A stretch of DNA of 64,000 nt from Pseudomonas paralactis. Lineage in GTDB: Bacteria; Pseudomonadota; Gammaproteobacteria; Pseudomonadales; Pseudomonadaceae. Both the position numbers and the translations under genes were made by a program. Where the stretch lies: positions 248,001 through 312,000 of the forward strand of contig NZ_JYLN01000007.1 of the NCBI RefSeq assembly GCF_001439735.1, read 5' to 3'. A model generated the notes under the pieces. It was not told where the DNA came from. It saw only the letters and a program-made list of their open reading frames with translations, and did no database searches. Below, one piece after another: positions 9,012 through 16,397 of this stretch (within the stretch, counting starts at the first letter, position 1; each line of letters opens with the position of its first letter).

Positions 9012-10946
9012 ATGTCAACCATTCAAAACTACCCACCTTCACGACTGCTTCATCTGCCAGCGGGTTCCCCTAGCTCACCCATCGATGATTCACCTGCTTC
9101 CGAAACCGCTAACAAGGTTGCAAAAAGCCTCACCCGCAGCCACAGAAAAATAAAAGATGAAAATGGTGACGGACAAATAACCGCCTCCTATTCATTTACT
9201 CAATTCAGCGAGGCCAAGAAAAGAGCATTCAAGCAGGCTCTTAAATCTTGGGAAGATGTTATAAAAATCAAGTTTGTCGAAAATGGCAAAAATGCTGACA
9301 CTCACCTGTCAGTTAAAGGCGCTCCAGGTGCGGGTGGTCTAGCCACGCTGCCAAGTGCTCCCGGTATTCGCGCTCTCAGAGAACAGGGCGTAGAAATCAG
9401 GGAGAATGAAGGCGCCGGCCTACATGCAGCAATGGTCCACGAAATCGGCCACGCCCTGGGACTTGAGCATCCTGACCTCAAGCTCCCCGAAAGCAGCGAC
9501 GCTTATAGCACCATGAGTACCGCTTATACCCTGTTTCGCCCTCACGCAAACAAACAGAACGGCTTCGTCTCGGATAACAGTCAGACCCCGATGATGCATG
9601 ACATTGCCGGCGCTCATCTTATATACAAACCCAACAACGAAACCCGTAAGAGTAATACAACCTACGGTTTCAACTCCAATACAGAACGTGACCACTATTC
9701 CCTGTCCTCTCCCAACGACTTGCCGTTCTTTTGTGTCTGGGATAACGGCGGTGAAGACACCCTGGATTTTTCCGGTTTCAAAAATAATCAAAAGATCAAC
9801 CTGAACGCTGGAAAACTCTCGGACATAGGCGGCCGCAAGGGTAATGTATCAATCGCCAACACCGTTGTTATTGAAAATGCCGTTGGCGGCTCCGGGCACG
9901 ATGTGTTAATCGGCAATCACGTCAACAACCGCATGACCGGAGGCGCTGGCGGCGACATGCTGACAGGTGGAGGTGGCGCAGATACATTTGTGTATAACAG
10001 GGTCAGCGACTCACCTGGTCAGAACCCGGATACGCTCACGGACTTCACCAGTGGCGTCGACAAGATTGATCTATCAAATTTATTGAAAGATGCAGGCATC
10101 GAGAAACCCAAGTTGGTTCACGTGCACACGGGGCACAAAGGTGAACTGACGCTGGACTACGATGAGAAGATCAAGCGCCACAGGCTGATCCTGAATGTAA
10201 CGGGCGACCCGTACTCCATGCTGGTGATTCTGAGTGAAAAGCCTATAAAACCTGAAGACATCTTGACCGGTGCCGAGCCAGGAGTGCCACCTGCACCAAA
10301 ACCTGCACCCACTTTAGTTCCCAAGGTTCCCGGTCAGGTACCCAAGCCCCCCCAGCCCCCGGTTACGCCTCCACCCGTCGAATGCGCAGGCGCTGACACT
10401 GTCCACGGTATCAACGCCAAAACAGGCACGCCCGAATCCAGCCTTTCGCCTCCCACCGACAAGCCTGGCTCCAGCGCGGGTGGTTTGACTGACACCGTGA
10501 ACATCAACGCCAAAACCCTTATCGAAAATACCAAGGGCGGCACAGGCAACGATCGTATTACCGGAAACAGTGCGGACAACGTGTTGACCGGCGGTGGCGG
10601 AGCCGACATCCTGACCGGGAATGGTGGCTTCAACACTTTCACTTACCATGCCGCCAGCGACTCCCGACGCGACAACGCCGACTTGCTGCTGGACTTCACC
10701 ACAGGCCAGGACAAGATCGACTTGAGCAGCCTGAGCGACAACACGCAGGTCAAGCTCAACTACGTCAGTCAGTACACCGGACAACCGGGCGATACCATCC
10801 TGACATTCAACCCAAACACCAATAGGTACTTCCTCGGTATCGATTTGACGGGAAATGGCAAGACTGACTTTTTGATCAAAAGCATCCGACCGATCCACAG
10901 CGAGGATGTCATTGGTCTCAATTTCCCGGAAGATGATTACCTCTGA
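9012..10946 (+). CDS. M10 serralysin-like metalloprotease with two RTX modules
   Basis: The protein is 644 aa. The zinc site HEIGHALGLEH (residues 143-153) fits HExxHxxGxxH and is followed by a Met-turn (M168 in 'STMSTAY') and 'PMMHDIAGAHLIY', as in serralysins. There is no N-terminal signal peptide, as usual for type I secretion. Two glycine-rich Ca-binding blocks with peptidase M10 C-terminal folds follow (about residues 290-420 and 500-640), joined by a proline-rich linker (about 425-465). AprA-type enzymes are near 480 aa with one such module, so this protein is extended. The Met-turn Tyr lies four residues after Met instead of two. No aprDEF-type transporter is nearby. The start is supported by AAGG about 9 bases upstream. 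The 5' part is AT-richer than its neighbours, which could mean transfer. Confidence 0.88.
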   Translation: MSTIQNYPPSRLLHLPAGSPSSPIDDSPASETANKVAKSLTRSHRKIKDENGDGQITASYSFTQFSEAKKRAFKQALKSWEDVIKIKFVENGKNADTHLSVKGAPGAGGLATLPSAPGIRALREQGVEIRENEGAGLHAAMVHEIGHALGLEHPDLKLPESSDAYSTMSTAYTLFRPHANKQNGFVSDNSQTPMMHDIAGAHLIYKPNNETRKSNTTYGFNSNTERDHYSLSSPNDLPFFCVWDNGGEDTLDFSGFKNNQKINLNAGKLSDIGGRKGNVSIANTVVIENAVGGSGHDVLIGNHVNNRMTGGAGGDMLTGGGGADTFVYNRVSDSPGQNPDTLTDFTSGVDKIDLSNLLKDAGIEKPKLVHVHTGHKGELTLDYDEKIKRHRLILNVTGDPYSMLVILSEKPIKPEDILTGAEPGVPPAPKPAPTLVPKVPGQVPKPPQPPVTPPPVECAGADTVHGINAKTGTPESSLSPPTDKPGSSAGGLTDTVNINAKTLIENTKGGTGNDRITGNSADNVLTGGGGADILTGNGGFNTFTYHAASDSRRDNADLLLDFTTGQDKIDLSSLSDNTQVKLNYVSQYTGQPGDTILTFNPNTNRYFLGIDLTGNGKTDFLIKSIRPIHSEDVIGLNFPEDDYL

Positions 10947-10972
10947 CGATTGGCGAGCCCCGGTGAACCGAG

Positions 10973-12676
10973 TCAGCGCAATGCGCGCCGTAGCACCTTG
11001 CCCACCGTGGTTTTCGGCAGTTCCGTGGTACGAAACTCAACATACCTGGGCACCTTGTACCCCGTCAGGTATTCCCGGCAATGCGCAAGAATCTGCTCCT
11101 GAGTCAGGGTCGGATCCTTGCGCACCACGATGATCTTGACCTTCTCCCCACTCACCGCGTCCTCAACGCCAATGGCTGCCACCTCAGCCACACCCGGATG
11201 CATCGCCACCACGTCCTCGATTTCATTGGGGTACACATTGAAACCCGAGACCAGGATCATGTCCTTTTTGCGGTCCACCAGACGGATATAGCCGCGCGCG
11301 TCCATCATCCCGATATCGCCGGTGGACAGCCAGCCGTCGGCATCCAGTACCTCAGCGGTTTCCCTGGGCCGCTTCCAGTAGCCTTGCATCACTTGCGGGC
11401 CGCGTACTTGCAGTTCGCCTTGCTCGCCAATGTCAGCCAGCTCGCCGTCTTCGCGCATGAAACGCACCCAGGTCGACGGCAACGGCACGCCGATGCTGCC
11501 GGTGAATTCCATCTCGCGCATACGCGAAATATCGATAGGGCTGATGCTCACCACCGGCGAACACTCGGTCAGCCCGTAGCCTTCGATGATCGGCAACCCG
11601 GTCACTTCCTTCCAGCGCTTGGCCACCGCAGTGTGGGTGGCCATACCGCCGGCAATCACCAGGCGCAGGTCGGAAAAATCCCGCGAGCAGAACGCCTTGT
11701 TCTCCAGCAAGCCGTTAAACAGCGTATTGACCCCGGCAATCCCGTTGAAGCGCTCCTTGCGCAGGATCATCTGCACCCGCTTCACGTCCCGCGGGTTGGC
11801 GATGAGGATATTGCGCCCGCCCAGGCACATGAACATCAGGCAATTCACGGTCAGCGAAAAGATGTGGTAGAGCGGCAGCAGGGTTACGTTGGTTTCCTGT
11901 TTGTGCTGATCCAGTTGGTCGCCGACCCAGGCCTTGGCTTGCAGCAGGTTGGCGATGATATTGCGATGACTGAGCATCACGCCCTTGGCATCACCGGTGG
12001 TGCCGCCGGTGTACTGCAGGAAGGCCAGTTCGTCGTGCTCCAGCGCAACCGGCAAGTGGTGCAACCCCCTGCCCTGTTTGAGCACCTGGTTAAAGCGCAG
12101 CGCGCCGGGCAGGTTGAACGCCGGCACCTGCTTCTGCACGCGGCGCAGGATGAAGTTCATCGCCGCGCCCTTGAAGGTGCCCAGCAAGTCGCCGATAGCC
12201 GCTATTACCACCCGCTTGACGCTGCTGCCGGTCGTGGCTTTTTCCAGGGTGTGGGCGAAGTTTTCAAAGATCACCACGGTTTCGGCGCCGCTGTCCTTGA
12301 GCAGGTGCCGAAGTTCATGAGCGGTGTACAACGGGTTGACGTTGACCACCACGGCGCCGGCCAGGATCGTGCCCAACAGGCAGATCGGGTATTGCAAGCA
12401 GTTGGGCATCATCAGCGCCACGCGGTCGCCCTTCTTTACACCCTGGCCCTGTAACCAGGCAGCAAAGGCGATCCCCTGGACCCGCCAGTCGGCATAGGTC
12501 ATTTCGGTACCGATACTGACGTAGGCGACCCGCTCGCTGAATTTTTCCAGGTGCTCCAGGAACACTTCGCGCAGTGACGGATAGTCCTCGATCCCGGCAT
12601 CGATGTCCGCCGGAACGCCGGGCAGGTAAGTGTTCAACCAAATGCGTTCGGTGTGTTCCAGGCTGATAGCGTTCAT
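10973..12676 (-). CDS. fadD: Long-chain-fatty-acid--CoA ligase (FadD type)
   Basis: The protein is 567 aa, the usual FadD length. It activates fatty acids to acyl-CoA with ATP at the inner face of the membrane. The P-loop-like AMP-binding motif YTGGTTGDAKG is at residues 222-232. Further on come 'GYGLTECSP' and the fatty-acyl-CoA synthetase signature around 'GWLSTGDIGMMDARGYIRLVDR'. It is the last gene of the minus-strand run fadE-fabG-maoC-thiolase-fadD and starts 30 bp after the thiolase stop, so it probably supplies the acyl-CoA for that module. A second fadD copy is usual in pseudomonads, so whether this is FadD1, FadD2 or a specialised paralog cannot be told from the sequence. Confidence 0.88.
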   Translation of the reverse strand: MNAISLEHTERIWLNTYLPGVPADIDAGIEDYPSLREVFLEHLEKFSERVAYVSIGTEMTYADWRVQGIAFAAWLQGQGVKKGDRVALMMPNCLQYPICLLGTILAGAVVVNVNPLYTAHELRHLLKDSGAETVVIFENFAHTLEKATTGSSVKRVVIAAIGDLLGTFKGAAMNFILRRVQKQVPAFNLPGALRFNQVLKQGRGLHHLPVALEHDELAFLQYTGGTTGDAKGVMLSHRNIIANLLQAKAWVGDQLDQHKQETNVTLLPLYHIFSLTVNCLMFMCLGGRNILIANPRDVKRVQMILRKERFNGIAGVNTLFNGLLENKAFCSRDFSDLRLVIAGGMATHTAVAKRWKEVTGLPIIEGYGLTECSPVVSISPIDISRMREMEFTGSIGVPLPSTWVRFMREDGELADIGEQGELQVRGPQVMQGYWKRPRETAEVLDADGWLSTGDIGMMDARGYIRLVDRKKDMILVSGFNVYPNEIEDVVAMHPGVAEVAAIGVEDAVSGEKVKIIVVRKDPTLTQEQILAHCREYLTGYKVPRYVEFRTTELPKTTVGKVLRRALR

Positions 12677-12706
12677 GGCAGTGTCCTTATTGTTGTTTTA
12701 AAAGCG

Positions 12707-14005
12707 CTACTTTTCGACGATGGCGGTAATGCCCAACCCGCCCGCCGCACAGATCGAGATCAGGCCGCGGCCGCCACCGCGTTCATCGATAGCCTTGGCC
12801 AGCGCCGCCAACTGCCGACCGCCGGTGGCCGCAAAAGGATGGCCGCAGCCCAGTGAGCCGCCGTTGATGTTCATCTTGCTGCGGTCAATGGTGCCCAGGG
12901 GGGCGTCAAGGCCGAGCCGTTCGCGGCAATACTCGGGGTCTTCCCAGGCCTTGAGGGTGCACAGCACCTGGGCGGCAAATGCTTCGTGGATCTCGAACAA
13001 ATCAAAGTCGGCAAAACTCAAGCCTTCCCGTCGCAACATGCGCGGTACGGCGTAGGCCGGAGCCATCAGCAGCCCCTCGGTGCCGTCGACAAAACTCACC
13101 GCCGCCGTCTCGCCCGTGCGCAAGTAGGCCAGCACCGGCCAGCCATTGGCAGTGGCCCATTCTTCGCTGGCAAGCAGCACCACCGAGGCGCCGTCGGTCA
13201 AAGGCGTGGAGTTGCCGGCGGTGAGCGTGCCGTTTTGGCGGTCGAATACCGGCGACAGGCCCGCCAGTTTCTCCAGGCTGATATCGGCACGCAGGTTATT
13301 GTCGCGGGCCAGGCCGCGATGGGGGCTGATCAGGTCGTCGAAGAAACCGCGTTGATAGGCTGCGTCCAGTCGTTGGTGGCTGGTAAGGGTTAACTCGTCC
13401 TGGGCCAGGCGCTTGATCTGCCAGCGCTTGGCCATTTCTTCGCAGTGCTCGCCCATGGACAGCCCCGTACGCGGCTCGCCATTGCGCGGCAGCAGCGGCT
13501 TGAACAGCATCGATGGGCGCACCTTGAGAAGTTGCTTGAGCTTGTCGCCCATGCCCTTGGCGCGATTGGCCGCAAGCAAGGTGTGGCGCAAGGATTCATT
13601 GATGCCGATGGGCGCGTCGGAGGTGGTGTCGGCGCCGCCGGCAATACCGACTTCGATTTGGCCCAGGGCGATTTTATTCGCCACCAGCAGCGCGGCCTCA
13701 AGCCCGGTGCCGCAGGCCTGTTGCACATCATAGGCGGGGGTTTGCGGCGACAGTGTGGTGGACAACAACGTTTCACGGGCCAGGTTGAAATCCCGCGAAT
13801 GCTTGATCACTGCCCCGGCGGCAAACTCGCCCAGGCGCTGGCCGTGCAGGTTGTAACGGTCGACCAGGCCCTGGAGGGCGGCAACCAGCAGGTCCTGATT
13901 GCTGTCATGGGCGTACACCGTGTTGGAACGGGCAAACGGAATGCGGTTGCCGCCGATAATCGCCACGCGGCGGGCCGGGGCCGGGTTGAAGCTGTAGTCA
14001 CTCAT
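12707..14005 (-). CDS. Acetyl-CoA acyltransferase (thiolase, FadI/FadA2-like)
   Basis: The protein is 432 aa from the ATG at 14005, which shares its A with the stop of the maoC gene (TGATG) and has GGAAAGAG upstream. It catalyses the last beta-oxidation step, thiolytic cleavage of 3-ketoacyl-CoA. The catalytic Cys98 sits in 'QQACGTGLEAA'; 'EIHEAF' carries the His; 'NGGSLGCGHPFAATGGR' and 'SICAAGG' carry the second Cys region. The length and the 'GAVIKHSRDFNLARE' insert match the FadI/Mycobacterium FadA2 branch, not the shorter FadA. It is tightly coupled to maoC and fabG. Confidence 0.88.
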   Translation of the reverse strand: MSDYSFNPAPARRVAIIGGNRIPFARSNTVYAHDSNQDLLVAALQGLVDRYNLHGQRLGEFAAGAVIKHSRDFNLARETLLSTTLSPQTPAYDVQQACGTGLEAALLVANKIALGQIEVGIAGGADTTSDAPIGINESLRHTLLAANRAKGMGDKLKQLLKVRPSMLFKPLLPRNGEPRTGLSMGEHCEEMAKRWQIKRLAQDELTLTSHQRLDAAYQRGFFDDLISPHRGLARDNNLRADISLEKLAGLSPVFDRQNGTLTAGNSTPLTDGASVVLLASEEWATANGWPVLAYLRTGETAAVSFVDGTEGLLMAPAYAVPRMLRREGLSFADFDLFEIHEAFAAQVLCTLKAWEDPEYCRERLGLDAPLGTIDRSKMNINGGSLGCGHPFAATGGRQLAALAKAIDERGGGRGLISICAAGGLGITAIVEK

Positions 14006-14892
14006 CACTGGCTCTCTTTCCAAATGAACAGCCCGCGCATATGGGGTTTGTCCCCAGCGAAATTGCGCACTTCAAACTCACGGCGTGGGCCGGTCACCGG
14101 GTGACTCCACAGGGCGACCTGGCCGGGCAGGAAAATCGGTAACTTGAAATCGCAATGCGCTTGCGCCTGCTCCAGACCACCGGGCGGCTGTTGCGCTGCC
14201 AATGCACGGCCCAGCGTCCACATGCCATGGGCGATGGCACGGCGAAAACCAAAGAGCCTGGCGCCGATAACCGAGGTGTGAATCGGGTTGAAATCTCCCG
14301 AAACCCTGGCAAAGCGTCGCCCCAGGTCGGCGGGAAGCACCCAGCGTTGGGTGCGCAACAAACCTTCTTCCTGCAATGGCAATGGGTCATTCCACAGCTC
14401 ACCCACGGGATCGCTGACGTTACGACGCAGGTACAGGCTGTCGCTTTCCCACACCAGCTCGCCCGCACTGAAGGCACGGGTGGCGATGCTCAATGCCTGC
14501 CCCTTCGGATGGGCGACCCAGCGCTCGCAGTACACCTCCAGGCGCAACGCCTGGCCCTCGTGCAGGCGTTGGTGCTGACGAATACGATTGGCCAGGTGCA
14601 CCATGCCGCTGGCCGGGTATGGGAAGCTCGGCCGGGTCAGCAGCATCAGGTGTAAGGGGAAGGCCAATACATGCGGGTAGGACAGCGGCACACCCTGTTC
14701 GGCACCAAAACCACAGGCCCGTGCGTACGCAGCGATATCCGCGGGGGCAAGCGCCACCGCAGAGCGCACCAGGCGCGCCTGGGGTAACAGCGGCGCGCCG
14801 TCGAGCCTGGGCTTGCGCATAGCGCGTACACCGTCAAGCAACAACTGCGTGCGCGACGGGGGCGGGTCGATAATCCGGGTCACATAGTTCAT
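14005..14892 (-). CDS. MaoC-type (R)-specific enoyl-CoA hydratase, double hotdog (HtdX-like)
   Basis: The protein is 295 aa from ATG 14892, four bases after the fabG stop. An earlier start would lie inside fabG without a better ribosome site. The hydratase signature D-F-N-P-I-H followed by 'FGFRRAIAHGMW' is in the second hotdog (about residues 205-230). The first hotdog is degenerate, as in two-domain MaoC/HtdX proteins. It should hydrate 2-enoyl-CoA (or dehydrate 3-hydroxyacyl-CoA) and partner with the adjacent FabG. Substrate stereochemistry is inferred from the family. Confidence 0.82.
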   Translation of the reverse strand: MNYVTRIIDPPPSRTQLLLDGVRAMRKPRLDGAPLLPQARLVRSAVALAPADIAAYARACGFGAEQGVPLSYPHVLAFPLHLMLLTRPSFPYPASGMVHLANRIRQHQRLHEGQALRLEVYCERWVAHPKGQALSIATRAFSAGELVWESDSLYLRRNVSDPVGELWNDPLPLQEEGLLRTQRWVLPADLGRRFARVSGDFNPIHTSVIGARLFGFRRAIAHGMWTLGRALAAQQPPGGLEQAQAHCDFKLPIFLPGQVALWSHPVTGPRREFEVRNFAGDKPHMRGLFIWKESQ

Positions 14893-14896
14893 CGCT

Positions 14897-16240
14897 TCAG
14901 GCCCCCAACAGGCTTTGGCCGCACACCCGCACGACCTGGCCATTCACCCCGCCCGAGGCAGGATGAGCCAGCCAGGCGATGGTCTCGGCCACATCAATGG
15001 GCTGCCCACCCTGGGACAACGAATTCATGCGCCGCCCCGCCTCGCGGATCATCAAGGGAATCTTCGCGGTCATCCTCGTTTCGATAAACCCGGGCGCGAC
15101 TGCATTCACAGTGACCTGCCGCTCAGCCGCACGCGGCGCCAGACCTTGCACCAGGCCAATCACGCCCGCCTTGGAGGTGGCGTAGTTGCTTTGCCCCAGG
15201 TTGCCGGCAATCCCGGAGATCGACGACACGCAGACGATACGCCCGCCGGGGTTAACGCCCTGGTTGTCGAGCAAGGCTTCACTGAGCTGCAGCGGCGCCT
15301 GGAGGTTAACCGCCATCACACTGCGCCAGGCGGCTTCGGTCATCTTGGCGATGGTCTTGTCACGGGTGATCCCGGCGTTGTGCACCACCACATCAAAGCC
15401 ACCGTATTGGCTGACATGGGCTTGCAGCAGCGCGGCGGTGTCGGCGGCAGTGATGTCCAGCGGCAAGGCCGACCCACCGACGCTGTCGGCGGCCTGTTGC
15501 AAGGCTGGCTGGGCCTGGGGCACGTCCACACACACCACATGGGCGCCGTCACGCGCCAGCACCTGGGCGATGGCCAGGCCGATGCCTCGGGAAGCCCCTG
15601 TGACCAAGGCACGGCGACCGGCGAAGGGTTTGTCCCAGTTGACGGCGGTGTCGCCCTCCACAGGTTTTTCCAGGCGCACCACTTGCCCCGAGACATAAGC
15701 CGAACGGCGTGACAGGAAGAAGCGCAGGCTGCTGTCCAATGCCTCCTCGGCACCCGGCGCTACGTACAGCAATTGCACGGTGATCGCCCGACGCAGCTCC
15801 TTGGCCAGCGAGCGCACCAAGCCCTCCAGCGCGCGTTGAGCGATGGCCTGGGGCAAGTCCTGGCAGTGTTCCGGCGCAGTGCCGAGTACCACCACTCGGC
15901 CATGTTGGCCGAGGCGTTTGGCATTGGCGTGGAAGAACAGGTAGAGCTCGTCCAACTGTTGCAGGTCGACCACACCGCTGGCATCGAACACTGCGCCTTG
16001 CACCTTGACCGTGGACGGCGCCTTGAGGCTCGCCGCAGTGGCGGCGACGGTGTCGGTGGCGCTGAAGATACGCTGCACCGACGCCGACAGGCGCCCTGCC
16101 CCGGCGATGATCACCGGGTTGGCCAACCCGGCCTGGCCGCTGCGATGACGTTGCAGCAGCAAGGGTTGCGGCAAGCCAACAGCCTGGGCCAGGCGACGGC
16201 CCCAGGGGGAATTGACGAATGAAAGGTAGTTGTCACTCAT
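14897..16240 (-). CDS. High-molecular-weight 3-oxoacyl reductase (FabG4-like SDR)
   Basis: The protein is 447 aa from ATG 16240 (GGAACCC upstream), much longer than ordinary FabG (about 245 aa). An N-terminal flavodoxin-like domain without its own cofactor motif precedes an SDR domain from about residue 205: 'TGASRGIGLAIA' cofactor loop, 'HNAGITRDK', and the catalytic Ser, 'YATSK' Tyr and Lys. This architecture matches Mycobacterium FabG4 (HMW FabG), which works with CoA thioesters. Beside a MaoC hydratase and a thiolase, it probably serves as the 3-hydroxyacyl-CoA dehydrogenase of a FadB-independent beta-oxidation route (inference). Confidence 0.85.
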   Translation of the reverse strand: MSDNYLSFVNSPWGRRLAQAVGLPQPLLLQRHRSGQAGLANPVIIAGAGRLSASVQRIFSATDTVAATAASLKAPSTVKVQGAVFDASGVVDLQQLDELYLFFHANAKRLGQHGRVVVLGTAPEHCQDLPQAIAQRALEGLVRSLAKELRRAITVQLLYVAPGAEEALDSSLRFFLSRRSAYVSGQVVRLEKPVEGDTAVNWDKPFAGRRALVTGASRGIGLAIAQVLARDGAHVVCVDVPQAQPALQQAADSVGGSALPLDITAADTAALLQAHVSQYGGFDVVVHNAGITRDKTIAKMTEAAWRSVMAVNLQAPLQLSEALLDNQGVNPGGRIVCVSSISGIAGNLGQSNYATSKAGVIGLVQGLAPRAAERQVTVNAVAPGFIETRMTAKIPLMIREAGRRMNSLSQGGQPIDVAETIAWLAHPASGGVNGQVVRVCGQSLLGA

Positions 16241-16280
16241 AGAGGGTTCCACTCACAACACGAATCCTGGTCCTGACGCC

Positions 16281-16380
16281 TGTAGGAGCAAGCTTGCTCG
16301 CGAAAAATTCACAGGTGCCACGTTCATTCAGGAAACCCGCGTTATCGTTGACGTTTTTCGCGAGCAAGCTCGCTCCTACA
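16281..16380. repeat. REPIN (GTAGGAGC...GCGAAAA type)
   Basis: Two inverted REP sequences of the P. fluorescens type (TGTAGGAGCAAGCTTGCTCG and its complement) flank an internal spacer; total length 100 bp. It lies between fadE and fabG within the same-strand run and could act as a transcript-stabilising or attenuating structure. Confidence 0.9.
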
Positions 16381-16397
16381 TCTGGTCACTGTTTCTG

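Noticed and set aside
11081..12454. Open frame opposite fadD, rich in His and Arg
   Set aside because: Typical reverse-strand shadow in high-GC DNA; no family features.
16281..16380. Palindrome considered as a CRISPR repeat, attC or insertion-sequence end
   Set aside because: Paired inverted REP sequences with one spacer; no array, integrase or transposase nearby. REPIN explains it fully.
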